Shown: piece after piece, positions 53,195-62,677 of the stretch | Layout of the letters: each line of letters opens with the position of its first letter | Numbering within the stretch: position 1 is the first letter of the stretch | DNA from: Halomonas alkalicola | GTDB lineage: Bacteria; Pseudomonadota; Gammaproteobacteria; Pseudomonadales; Halomonadaceae | Assembly (NCBI RefSeq): GCF_030704205.1 | Contig: NZ_CP131913.1 | Location: 2,170,001 to 2,234,000, forward strand | Direction: 5' to 3' | DNA length: 64,000 nt | Program-made: the position numbers and the translations under genes | Notes under the pieces: model-generated | The model's input: the letters and a program-made list of their open reading frames with translations, nothing else | Told to the model about the DNA's origin: nothing | Database searches by the model: none

Positions 53195-56100
53195 TTAGCC
53201 TAGAAAGCTACGGACTTGCCTACAGAAAGGCAAAGGTCGATCTGTATTACTCCTCCCATGCGTCCCTTGATGCTATCGCAGACTACGAGGAAGACCTCTA
53301 TGAAAATCTCGCAGCGTTGCAGGCGCAATATAATGGCGACGACGAATCCTGGGTTACTTCTTCGGAGTTCCTGGGTAGTTGGACGCTGGCCACGAAATCC
53401 GTGGATATGTCACCTTGGCAAAAATACCGAGAAGTACATGGTAGTGGTTTGATCTTCTCATCTCCCGCCGATGAATGGGAGTACGCTTGTACTTTGTTGG
53501 CGGGCCAAAAGGAACCGGAGAAGCTTGTCGCCGAATTTCGTGTAATGGCGCAGTGCAGTATGGATTTCCACGTGTTGTCCTCTTTGTGGATGATGGAGGT
53601 CGGTCATCTGTTTGACGCCAAGCTCACAGGTTGCGCCTATGGCAACCGCTTGCGGCGCACACAGGACGGAAAACGCATCAACCCATTGTCGTTGGGTTCG
53701 TTCGCGCCCTACCTGAAGCCGTTTCGTGATTGGCGTGATCAAGGCATCTCCACCATGCGCACTGCGTTGGATGAGGGCAAAAAAATTGTTGCACTTACGG
53801 CCGATGTCAGCTCCTTCTATCACGAGCTAAACCCTGGCTTTATGCTGGATCCAGAGTTCCTGGAGACTGTTCTGAAGCTGGAACTCAATGAAGAACAAGC
53901 GAAGCTTCACCGCCTGTTTATCCGTGCCTTGCAGGCTTGGGCTGAGGCAACGCCTTTGGGAAAAGGGCTACCGGTCGGGTTGCCCGCCTCTGCTGTGGTG
54001 GCCAATGTGGCACTGATCGAACTGGACCGAATCATCGAACGACAGGTTGCTCCCCTGTATTACGGTCGCTATGTGGATGACATTCTTTTGGTCATGGAAA
54101 ATGGCGCTGGGTTTCGCTCCACGGTTGAGCTTTGGGAGTGGCTGTTTGCACGCTCCGGCGGAAAGCTGGGCTGGGTGAACGCTCAAGAGCAGAGCCAAAT
54201 CCGCTTTCAGCCTGATTACCTGAAAAATGGCAAAAACAAAAGTAGGATCTATTTCGCCAATGCTAAAAATAAAGTGTTCATGCTGGCTGACGAGCCTGGC
54301 AAAACGCTGGTTGATGCCATTGCACACCAGATTCACGAACGTGCCAGCGAATGGCGGGCGATGCCCCGATTACCGCGGTCTGCCGGCCATGTTAGTACTG
54401 ACCTTCTAGCTGCCACACAAAGCGATGGGGAGGCCGCCGACAACTTACGTAAAGCCGATGCGTTGACCATGAGGCGCGCCGGCTTCGCCATCAAGCTACG
54501 CGACTTCGAGGCGTATGAGCGGGATTTGCATCCCGATGCCTGGCAAGCGCATCGCCGGGCTTTCTTTCGCGCCTTTATTCAGCATGTTTTGGTGCTGCCT
54601 CATTTTTTCGACTTGGCTGTTTACTTGCCGCGAGTGATTCGATTGGCCACAGCGTGTGAGGATTTTGGCGATCTGCGCAGAATCATCGACGCGCTGGAAC
54701 GCCTTTGCCAGCAAGTCGGTGAACATTGTCATGTTGAGATAAAAGCTTGTCCATCTGCCAGCGCGCCATCCGAGGCTGAGATCATCGCCTGCTGGCAGGA
54801 AAAGCAATTTTCCACCATTCGCGAAAGTATCACGGCGGCCTTCCCTCCACGCTTGTCCAGGGCGGGCCGGCAGGCATGGGAGGCGCATATGGCGGATTGC
54901 CACCCTACGCTTGATGTCGAAACCATGCTCTCTTGGCCCGTGTCGGCCAAAGCCTTTCAGTCGCAGCATGCACGGCTTTTCTCCTTTGACCTGGCACATA
55001 TGCCGTTCCGCTTTATGGGATTACCCAAAGAGATGATCGCGCAACGCGGAATTCCCGCCAAGAAAACCGTGCTCAATTGTGCTCAAGGCTCAGAGCTGCT
55101 GCCTGATACAGCAGTAGAAGGCATCCAGCGATTGGCAAAGTGGATAAAAATTAAGGGACTCCCACATGGGCTGCTGTTTGCCACCCGCCCCTTCAATTTG
55201 GCGGAACTCTTCGTCTTGCACAAAGACGCCTACACCGAACAAGGGCAAGCCGCTCTGCACAGCGTCGTTCTGGCCTTGCGCGGCTTCAGTCTCGGCGACA
55301 AAACACCCCGTTTCGACAAGAACGGTGTGCTTCAGATTCCCGATGGGGCTGAGCCTCGCAAATACAACATCGCCGTCTCCAGCTGGCAGACGCGGATCGA
55401 AAGCTGGGCGGCAGCCGTCACGCGCATGCCGGACCCCGATGCTGACCGTTATGCGCGGCTATGCCACTTGCTCGATAGTTTAATCGCACAGCCCCGGCAT
55501 AGTCGTTACCTTATCCTGCCGGAGTTGGCGCTTCCCGCGCATTGGTTTATGCGAATCGCCCGCAAGCTGCAAGGTCGAGGCATTTCGCTGATTACAGGCA
55601 TTGAGTACCTCCATGCGGGTAAGTCACGGGTGCGCAATCAGGTGTGGACAGCTCTGTCGCATGATGGCCTGGGCTTTCCCTCTATCATGATCTACCGGCA
55701 AGACAAACAGCGCCCCGCTTTGCACGAAGAGGTGGAGCTGAAGCGACTCGCCGGAGCAGAGATGAAGCCAGGATCACTTTGGAACAAGGGTGTTCCGCCC
55801 GTTATACGCCACGGCGACTTCCACTTTGCTCTGCTGGTGTGCAGCGAATTGACCAACATCAGCTATCGCGCGGCCCTGCGGGGCAAAGTAGATGCCCTGT
55901 TTGTACCAGAGTGGAACCAGGACACCGAAACCTTCAATGCGCTTGTAGAATCCGCTGCGCTGGACATCCATGCCTACATCATCCAATGCAACGACCGACA
56001 GTACGGGGATAGCCGAATACGAGCGCCCTACAAAAACAGCTGGAAACGCGATGTACTGCGGGTCAAGGGTGGTGTGACCGACTATTGCGTGATCGGAGAA

Positions 56101-56229
56101 ATTGATGTGAAGGCTTTGCGCCAGTTCCAGAGTAGCCATCGTTCGCCCACACAACCCTTCAAGCCGGTGCCTGACGGGTTCTCGATCGAGCATAGCCGAA
56201 AAGTGCTTCCGACAGGAGGAGACGAATGA
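53191..56229 (+). CDS. Reverse transcriptase-nitrilase fusion, DRT type 1 (UG1) defence protein
   Basis: A 1,012-residue protein. The N-terminal half is a reverse transcriptase: motif A ALTADVSSFYHELN (201-214, D205), motif B GLPVGLPASAVVANVAL (259-275) and motif C RYVDDILLV (293-301). The C-terminal part (about 725-1000) is a nitrilase-like domain with LPELALP (E778) and LLVCSELTN (C884), two of the catalytic triad. This architecture defines DRT1/UG1 antiphage RTs. It appears intact. It is placed inside pglX: its start overlaps the stop of the middle fragment, and its stop overlaps the next small gene. The ribosome site is weak, so translation probably relies on coupling. Confidence 0.9.
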   Translation: MISLESYGLAYRKAKVDLYYSSHASLDAIADYEEDLYENLAALQAQYNGDDESWVTSSEFLGSWTLATKSVDMSPWQKYREVHGSGLIFSSPADEWEYACTLLAGQKEPEKLVAEFRVMAQCSMDFHVLSSLWMMEVGHLFDAKLTGCAYGNRLRRTQDGKRINPLSLGSFAPYLKPFRDWRDQGISTMRTALDEGKKIVALTADVSSFYHELNPGFMLDPEFLETVLKLELNEEQAKLHRLFIRALQAWAEATPLGKGLPVGLPASAVVANVALIELDRIIERQVAPLYYGRYVDDILLVMENGAGFRSTVELWEWLFARSGGKLGWVNAQEQSQIRFQPDYLKNGKNKSRIYFANAKNKVFMLADEPGKTLVDAIAHQIHERASEWRAMPRLPRSAGHVSTDLLAATQSDGEAADNLRKADALTMRRAGFAIKLRDFEAYERDLHPDAWQAHRRAFFRAFIQHVLVLPHFFDLAVYLPRVIRLATACEDFGDLRRIIDALERLCQQVGEHCHVEIKACPSASAPSEAEIIACWQEKQFSTIRESITAAFPPRLSRAGRQAWEAHMADCHPTLDVETMLSWPVSAKAFQSQHARLFSFDLAHMPFRFMGLPKEMIAQRGIPAKKTVLNCAQGSELLPDTAVEGIQRLAKWIKIKGLPHGLLFATRPFNLAELFVLHKDAYTEQGQAALHSVVLALRGFSLGDKTPRFDKNGVLQIPDGAEPRKYNIAVSSWQTRIESWAAAVTRMPDPDADRYARLCHLLDSLIAQPRHSRYLILPELALPAHWFMRIARKLQGRGISLITGIEYLHAGKSRVRNQVWTALSHDGLGFPSIMIYRQDKQRPALHEEVELKRLAGAEMKPGSLWNKGVPPVIRHGDFHFALLVCSELTNISYRAALRGKVDALFVPEWNQDTETFNALVESAALDIHAYIIQCNDRQYGDSRIRAPYKNSWKRDVLRVKGGVTDYCVIGEIDVKALRQFQSSHRSPTQPFKPVPDGFSIEHSRKVLPTGGDE

Positions 56230-56510
56230 CCATTGCCCAACAATCCTTCGGGAGCCGCCATGACTGCCTGTCTCATCATGCCACCCAATTTGGCCGAACC
56301 TTCGAACAGCCTGTTCTGGTTCAGGTGAATTCACTGTCCGCGCACCATCGACCAAAATCGGATGATCCTGATTTCTGGGCCGTGTGGTCGGGTCGAGACA
56401 GCGACGGCGAGATGGTTGAGCGCAAGGTGGATTGGAAAACGATTGCTGATGACTGGCAACAGATCAGTGTGCCAGCGCAGGCGCAGGGTTTGGAGACTAA
56501 CGATGAGTAA
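56226..56510 (+). CDS. 94-residue protein of the DRT1 cassette, unknown function
   Basis: A 94-residue acidic protein with a hydrophilic sequence and a WAVWSGRDSDGEMVERKVDW segment; no family recognised, no membrane helix, no signal. It has a strong ribosome site (AGGAGGA, 56214-56220), overlaps the RT stop by 4 bp (ATGA) and overlaps the start of the pglX C-terminal fragment by 8 bp. These couplings make it a real gene and a likely partner of the RT; its role is open. Confidence 0.7.
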   Translation: MTIAQQSFGSRHDCLSHHATQFGRTFEQPVLVQVNSLSAHHRPKSDDPDFWAVWSGRDSDGEMVERKVDWKTIADDWQQISVPAQAQGLETNDE

Positions 56511-58254
56511 CGTTCAAGCAAGTAATGCCGAGCAGAGTATGGAAAAGCTTTTTTTCCGTGCTTCTGCAGAAGATTTTAGAAAAATTTCAGGCAGCCCGAT
56601 TGCATACTGGGTTAGCTCAGCAGTACGGAAAGCTTTCGAGACTGGAGAGCCATTCGGAAGAATTGCAACACCTAGACAAGGGTTAGCTACTGGCCGCAAT
56701 GAAGTTTTTCTCCGCGAATGGCACGAGATTGATTTTACAAACATTGGTTTCGGATTTGCCTCCAGAGAGCAAGCGCAATCCTCAGGATTAAGATGGTTTC
56801 CATATAATAAAGGAGGAGAATGGCGAAAGTGGTATGGAAACAATGAGTTTGTTGTTGACTGGCAGGACGATGGCGCTCGCATCCGAGACTTCAAGGATGA
56901 AAATGGGAAGGTGAGGTCTAGACCTCAAAATACCGACTACTACTTCCGAGAAGGAATCACCTGGGCTGACATTACAACGAACTCCTTTGCAGCAAGATAT
57001 TCCCCTCGGGGTTTCATTTTTGATGTAAAGGGATCTTCAGGTTTCCCGGAAGCTTGCAAGCTGAAATCTGTTCTTGGACTGATGAACTGCAAGCTGATGT
57101 ACGATTTCATGCTCATCCTAAATCCAACCTCAACATTTCAGGTTGGTGATATGGCCAGAGTGCCCTACATCAACCTGAAGGATGAGGCTCAAAAGATAGA
57201 TCATAACGTTGAGAAGCTTGTAGATTTCGGGAAGGCTGACTGGGACTCTTTCGAAACGGCGTGGGATTTCACTGTTTTCCCTTTGCTGCATGCCGACTTT
57301 ACCCAGCCAACGCTGAAAACTAGCTATCAGAAACTCCGTGCCTATTGGAGCGAGATGACGTTGGAGATGCAGCGTCTGGAAGAAGAAAACAACCGAGTTT
57401 TTATCGATGCGTACGACCTGCAGGATGAGCTGACCCCCGAAGTGCCGCTGAACGAAATCACCCTCACCTGTAACCCCCATTACCAGTACGGTAACAATAA
57501 AAGTGAGGACGAGCTTGAAGCGCTTCTGCTGGCCGACACCATGCGTGATCTGATCTCCTACGCCGTAGGCTGTATGTTTGGCCGCTACGCGCTAGACAAG
57601 CCGGGACTGATCCTGGCCAATCAGGGAGATACCATCGAGGACTACCTGAAGCAGATCCCGGAGCCCAGCTTCCCGGCAGACGATGACAACGTCATCCCCA
57701 TGCTCGACGGTGACTGGTTCACAGACGACATCACCGAGCGTTTCCGTGAATTTCTGCGCATCGCCTTTGGCGAAGAGCACTATGACGAAAACCTCCGCTT
57801 TGTCGAGCAGGCACTGGGTAAGGACATCCGAAAGTACTTCCTGAAGGACTTCTACAACGACCACGTGCGCCGTTACAAGAAGCGACCCATCTACTGGCTG
57901 TTCTCCTCACCCAAGGGCTCGTTCAATGCGTTTATCTATATGCACCGCTACCAGCCCCACACCGTGGGCACGGTGCTGGAGTATCTGCGCGATTTCAAAG
58001 ACGAAAAGCTGCAAGCCCGGAAAAACCATCTGGAGGCCGTCAGTATCAGCGCCGGGGCCTCCCAGGGTGATAAGACCAAGGCCCTGAAAGATATCGAGAA
58101 GATCAACAAAATACTCGCCGAGCTGGATGACTACGAGCGGGATGTGCTTTATCCCTTGGCTACAGAGCAGGTGGAAATCGATCTCGATGACGGGGTGAAG
58201 GCCAACTATCCGAAATTTGGCGACGCTTTGAAGAAAATTCCAGGCTTGTCCTGA
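56503..58254 (+). CDS. pglX: PglX, C-terminal fragment (target-recognition and helical tail)
   Basis: 583 codons carrying the rest of PglX: FFRASAEDFRKISGSPIAYWVS starts the conserved C-part, followed by a target-recognition region and a helical end (DYERDVLYPLATEQVEIDLDDGVK). The ATG at 56503 has GGAG nine bases upstream, so it could be made as a separate polypeptide. The stretch 56,503 to about 57,150 is clearly more AT-rich than both sides, as if the specificity region came from another donor. No catalytic motif lies in this part. Confidence 0.88.
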   Translation: MSNVQASNAEQSMEKLFFRASAEDFRKISGSPIAYWVSSAVRKAFETGEPFGRIATPRQGLATGRNEVFLREWHEIDFTNIGFGFASREQAQSSGLRWFPYNKGGEWRKWYGNNEFVVDWQDDGARIRDFKDENGKVRSRPQNTDYYFREGITWADITTNSFAARYSPRGFIFDVKGSSGFPEACKLKSVLGLMNCKLMYDFMLILNPTSTFQVGDMARVPYINLKDEAQKIDHNVEKLVDFGKADWDSFETAWDFTVFPLLHADFTQPTLKTSYQKLRAYWSEMTLEMQRLEEENNRVFIDAYDLQDELTPEVPLNEITLTCNPHYQYGNNKSEDELEALLLADTMRDLISYAVGCMFGRYALDKPGLILANQGDTIEDYLKQIPEPSFPADDDNVIPMLDGDWFTDDITERFREFLRIAFGEEHYDENLRFVEQALGKDIRKYFLKDFYNDHVRRYKKRPIYWLFSSPKGSFNAFIYMHRYQPHTVGTVLEYLRDFKDEKLQARKNHLEAVSISAGASQGDKTKALKDIEKINKILAELDDYERDVLYPLATEQVEIDLDDGVKANYPKFGDALKKIPGLS

Positions 58255-58274
58255 AGCAGTAAGGAGCTGTCGGC

Positions 58275-60155
58275 ATGGCAGGTGAGTACGAAAAGGCCAT
58301 TACTATCAAAGACGCGATTGATGCCATTAATCAGCGAGACTATCTGTTGCCGGCAATACAGCGGAAGTTCGTCTGGAGCAGCCATCAGATCTGCGTGCTG
58401 TTCGACTCCATCATGCGGGGTTACCCCATCAACACATTCATGATGTGGGAAATCAAAGATGATGGCATCAAGAACGACTACAAGTTCTACGAGTTCCTGA
58501 AATCCTACTGCCAACGTTTCAGTGAGGAAAACCCTCACGTCTCAACCAATGCGAGTTATAAGGATTTCAGGGCAGTCATCGATGGCCAGCAGCGTCTTAC
58601 ATCCCTCTACATTGGGCTTTGCGGTACATATGCGTACAAGAAGCCAAGAGTTTGGTGGCCTAGCACTCGCGACGACAAGGTGTTACCGCCTCGCAAACTG
58701 TATCTGGACCTGAAAGCACCACTGGAATCGGAAGACGATGAATCACTGATGTATTACAACTTCCGATTCCTCACAGACCGGCAATATAAAGACTCATTGG
58801 CTGCAGAGACCCCGGCCCACCACTGGCTTTGCATGCATGAAATACTCAGGTATCCACACCACGAAAGTAGCGATGATGTGCTTTTGGAGGTGGTAATGCC
58901 AGAGCTCGAGCGACGAGGACTCAGCACAAATACATTTTCCCGAAAGACACTACTGAAAGTTTATGACGTGATCCGATCCCAGCGGATCATTCACTACTTC
59001 AATGAGAACAGTCAGCAAATCGACCATGTTTTAGATGTATTTATCCGAACCAACAGCGGAGGCACCAAGCTGGACTTTTCTGACCTGCTGATGTCAATTG
59101 CCGTTGCCCACTGGGATGGAGATTTTCGGAAAGAACTTGACGACTTGACCCAGCACATCCATCAGAACACGGAGATGGGTTTCTACATAGAGCGTGACTG
59201 GTTGTTGAAAACCTGCTTGATGCTCACGGAAGCCGATGTCCGTTTCAAAGTGAGAAATTTCAAGGGCGAGCAGGTTGCCCGAATCCAGCAAGAGTGGCCT
59301 GATATCAAAGAGTGTATTACCGAAACATTCCGCCTCGTGCGGCGGTTCGGTATTACGCCGCAGTCCCTGACCTCCAGAAACGCTGTTATTCCGATCTGTT
59401 ACTACTTGTATAAAAAATGCTCTTCAGGAGAGCCACTCTTCAGAAAAATTAATAATCTAGCGAAATGCCATGAGCAACGTGCGGTAATCAGCCAGTGGTT
59501 TTACATGGCGCTGTTGAAAGGGGTCTTCGGCGGTCAGGCTGACTCCATTTTAAGCAGCATGAGGGATGTTCTAGTAAAACACCTCACCGACGATACCTTC
59601 CCGTTGCCCGCCATCATTGAGCGTTACAAAGCGACGAACAAGGATCTGCGTTTCGATGAAGAAACCCTCGATAAACTGCTGGAAACGCAGCACGGAGAGG
59701 GGCGCTGCCGCGCGTTACTGCATTTGCTGTTCCCAGAAATGAACGTTTCAGAGGTTTTTCACATTGATCACCTTCACCCGAGGGCAGCTTTTGACAAGAA
59801 ATTGCTAAATAAAGCTAGCTTCCTGCAGGATGACGAGCAGTTGATGGCGTTTTATCGTAATCCAGTCCACTGGAATGCGATCCCCAATCTTCACCTATTG
59901 AATCATTCGCAAAACCTTGCGAAGAAAGACCGCCCTTTGAAGGAATGGCTTTCTGACCAGAATGTGCACCTGACCCCTAGTGATCTGCTCATCGAGAATG
60001 TGGATCTGGAATTTACTTCATTCAAGGCGTTCTATCTGGCAAGGCGAGAAGCCCTAAAACAGCGCTTGATATCCCGAGTTTACATGTCCGCGCCGTTGGC
60101 GGCGGAGAGTGTGGCTGACAGTGAAGACGAAGAGCTGGAAGAGGTGGTCTCATGA
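58275..60155 (+). CDS. DUF262-DUF1524 protein, GmrSD/BrxU-type restriction enzyme
   Basis: A 626-residue protein. The N-terminal DUF262 (ParB/Srx-like NTPase) has YLLPAIQRKFVWSSHQI and VIDGQQRLTSLYIGL; the C-terminal DUF1524 HNH-type nuclease has VFHIDHLHPRAAF and NLHLLNHSQNLAKKDRPLKEW. Single-chain GmrSD enzymes cut modified phage DNA. BrxU lies at the same place, between pglX and pglZ, in the Escherichia fergusonii BREX locus, which supports a BrxU-like call. AGGAG precedes the start; its stop overlaps the pglZ start (ATGA). Intact. Confidence 0.87.
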   Translation: MAGEYEKAITIKDAIDAINQRDYLLPAIQRKFVWSSHQICVLFDSIMRGYPINTFMMWEIKDDGIKNDYKFYEFLKSYCQRFSEENPHVSTNASYKDFRAVIDGQQRLTSLYIGLCGTYAYKKPRVWWPSTRDDKVLPPRKLYLDLKAPLESEDDESLMYYNFRFLTDRQYKDSLAAETPAHHWLCMHEILRYPHHESSDDVLLEVVMPELERRGLSTNTFSRKTLLKVYDVIRSQRIIHYFNENSQQIDHVLDVFIRTNSGGTKLDFSDLLMSIAVAHWDGDFRKELDDLTQHIHQNTEMGFYIERDWLLKTCLMLTEADVRFKVRNFKGEQVARIQQEWPDIKECITETFRLVRRFGITPQSLTSRNAVIPICYYLYKKCSSGEPLFRKINNLAKCHEQRAVISQWFYMALLKGVFGGQADSILSSMRDVLVKHLTDDTFPLPAIIERYKATNKDLRFDEETLDKLLETQHGEGRCRALLHLLFPEMNVSEVFHIDHLHPRAAFDKKLLNKASFLQDDEQLMAFYRNPVHWNAIPNLHLLNHSQNLAKKDRPLKEWLSDQNVHLTPSDLLIENVDLEFTSFKAFYLARREALKQRLISRVYMSAPLAAESVADSEDEELEEVVS

Positions 60156-62665
60156 GCAGCCAGATTCAAACGGCTCTGACGCGACTGTTTGATAAGCACC
60201 GGATCATTTTCTGGTACGACACCAAGCAAGAGCTGCGCGGTGATTTCGAGACGGTTTCCATCCCGCACGTGGAGAAGCTGGAAATCGCCAACAACGAGTA
60301 CAGTCTGAAATATCGTGTTCTGCGGGAGTCACCCGACCAGAAGTTCCTTCTGTACAAAGAAGGACCGCAACCGGAGGATCTGGATAACTGGTTGCTGGAT
60401 GTGCAGTTGGCCCACGGCGAGTTCCGGACTGACCAGGTGGCTATCTGGCTGTCCGAACTGGAGCTGGGACTGGAGTTCGCCGAGGTGGCCCAGGCCCACG
60501 CGGATTTTTTCCAGGCGATCAAGCGCAAGGAGGCGTTGAAGAAGCTGCTGAAGCCGGACGACACTGCCGGTCAGCTTCGCCTGAAGATGCTGGCTGTATG
60601 TGCCGGTAGTGAGCCCCGTATGGACTCGGTGGTGGAAACCCTGCTGCAGCAACTCGCGGAAGACCGAGATGATGGCATCCGGTTGATTGAGCGCTGTGGT
60701 CTGGATAGTTTCCTGTGGGAACAACTGACCCGTTTCTACGGCTACGAGGCCAGTGAGCCGAGCCTGCGAGACTTCGTGATTGAGCTGTTCAAGTCTTGCT
60801 ACGCCATGACTGTTGTTGGAGAGCGTACGGATGGCGAGGTCAAACTGACCGGCGACGCCCTGGTGTTCCTCAAACGCTGGAAAGACAGCCGGCAGTTCGA
60901 GCAGGGGTTTGAAACCCTGTCTGCCGAGTGTGCCGGGGTGCTCGGCATTGAGCAGGACCTGGGCAAGCGGGACTTCCGGGACCTGGTTGAGCTGGACTAC
61001 TTCCGGCTAATCGACCAGAAGATTATCAGTGACCTGGTGCGGGCGGTGGTTAGCCGCACAGTTACCAGCGGCGATGTGGCGCTGTGGGTGCGGCAGCGGC
61101 GCCAGGGCCATTGGTACGGGGAGTTCCGCCACCTGTATGAAGCCATTGAGTTTGCGGCCCGCTTTGTCCAGATGCTGGGTGAGGCTCGTCTCACCATGGA
61201 CAGCCTCTCCGACGGCGTTCAGCGATACAGCCGCACCTGGTTCCAGTTGGACCAGCTCTACCGCAAGTTTACCTACCATGTGCGCATGTCCGGCCAGGCA
61301 TCGTTGATGGGCGAGCTCAGTGAGCAGGTGGAGAACCTGTATTCCAACAACTACCTGCTCAAGCTGGGCGATGGCTTCCAGGTTCATGTCGACGCCGCGC
61401 CGCGCTGGGAGGCCTATCCGGTCGTTCAGCAAAAGGCCTTTTTCGAGCACTGGGTTCGCCCGTACCTGCGCAAGGACAAACGGATTTGTGTGGTCATTTC
61501 CGACGCCATGCGCTATGAGATTGGTGATGAGCTGCTGGGCCTTATCCGGCAGGAAGATCGCTACAGCGCGGAGCTTGAACCGGCACTCTCGACCCTTCCC
61601 AGCTATACCCAGCTCGGTATGGCGGCGCTGCTGCCCAACAAGTCCTTGGCGATCGCCGACAACGACACCGGTACGGTACTGGTGGATGGCCAAAGCTCTC
61701 AGGGCACGGTCAACCGTACCAAAATCCTGCAGGCCGCCTTGGATGGTCGGGGCCAGGCCGTCAAGGCGGAGGATTTTATGCAGCTCAACCGGGAAGACAG
61801 CCGTGAGCTGCTCAAAGGTAATGATGTGCTGTACATCTACCACAACCGCATCGATCACACTGGCGACAAGATGCATTCAGAGGGGCAGGCCTTTGAAGCC
61901 GCAGAACAAACCCTGGATGACCTGATTCGTCTGATCAAGAAGCTCACGGCGGCCAACGCCAATAACCTGCTGATCACCGCAGATCATGGCTTTATTTACC
62001 AGAACCGTGAGCTGGATGAGAGTGATTTCCTGGGCGATGCCGTTTCTGGCGATGATATTCGCTACCGGGACCGTCGGTTCGTGCTGGGTAAGGGGCTGTC
62101 CGCCTCTCCGGCCTTCCATCACTTCTCGTCTGAGCAGCTTGGGCTGGATGGCGAGATGGAAGTGCAGATTCCTAAGTCCATCAACCGGCTGCGCCTTAAA
62201 GGCTCTGGCAGCCGCTTTGTGCATGGCGGCGCATCCCTTCAGGAGGTTGTGATTCCGGTCCTGAAGGTTAACAAGAAGCGCCAGAGTGATGTCAGCGCCG
62301 TTGAGGTCGACATCCTCCGGGGGGCCAGCTCGGTGATTACTTCCGGCCAACTGGCGGTCACCTTGTATCAGTCCGGACCGGTTACCGAGAAAGTACAGCC
62401 TCGCCACCTGCGGGCCGGAATTTACACCCAGTCAGGGGAGTTGATTTCGGACAGTCACGAGCTGTCGTTTGACCTGACCTCGGAGAACCCCCGCGAGCGG
62501 GAGCTTCAGGTGCGCTTCGTGCTGAGCCGCAAGGCGGATGAGGCCAATGGCCAGGAGGTTTTCCTAAAGCTGGAAGAACAGCACGCCGGCACCTCCCACT
62601 ACAAGGAATACAAGTCGCTCAGGTATTTGATGCGGCGGTCCTTTACCAGCGATTTTGATTTCTAA
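60152..62665 (+). CDS. pglZ: BREX protein PglZ (alkaline phosphatase-like)
   Basis: An 837-residue type 1 BREX PglZ. The N-terminal part is family-specific (SIPHVEKLEIANNEYSLKY); the phosphatase-like domain (about 430-680) has metal-binding segments ICVVISDAMRYEIGDEL and NLLITADHGFIYQN. The C-terminal region holds the conserved FVHGGASLQEVVIPVL. The target of its hydrolase fold is not known. It is coupled to the gene upstream. Intact. Confidence 0.94.
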   Translation: MSSQIQTALTRLFDKHRIIFWYDTKQELRGDFETVSIPHVEKLEIANNEYSLKYRVLRESPDQKFLLYKEGPQPEDLDNWLLDVQLAHGEFRTDQVAIWLSELELGLEFAEVAQAHADFFQAIKRKEALKKLLKPDDTAGQLRLKMLAVCAGSEPRMDSVVETLLQQLAEDRDDGIRLIERCGLDSFLWEQLTRFYGYEASEPSLRDFVIELFKSCYAMTVVGERTDGEVKLTGDALVFLKRWKDSRQFEQGFETLSAECAGVLGIEQDLGKRDFRDLVELDYFRLIDQKIISDLVRAVVSRTVTSGDVALWVRQRRQGHWYGEFRHLYEAIEFAARFVQMLGEARLTMDSLSDGVQRYSRTWFQLDQLYRKFTYHVRMSGQASLMGELSEQVENLYSNNYLLKLGDGFQVHVDAAPRWEAYPVVQQKAFFEHWVRPYLRKDKRICVVISDAMRYEIGDELLGLIRQEDRYSAELEPALSTLPSYTQLGMAALLPNKSLAIADNDTGTVLVDGQSSQGTVNRTKILQAALDGRGQAVKAEDFMQLNREDSRELLKGNDVLYIYHNRIDHTGDKMHSEGQAFEAAEQTLDDLIRLIKKLTAANANNLLITADHGFIYQNRELDESDFLGDAVSGDDIRYRDRRFVLGKGLSASPAFHHFSSEQLGLDGEMEVQIPKSINRLRLKGSGSRFVHGGASLQEVVIPVLKVNKKRQSDVSAVEVDILRGASSVITSGQLAVTLYQSGPVTEKVQPRHLRAGIYTQSGELISDSHELSFDLTSENPRERELQVRFVLSRKADEANGQEVFLKLEEQHAGTSHYKEYKSLRYLMRRSFTSDFDF

Positions 62666-62677
62666 GGGTTATAGCCA

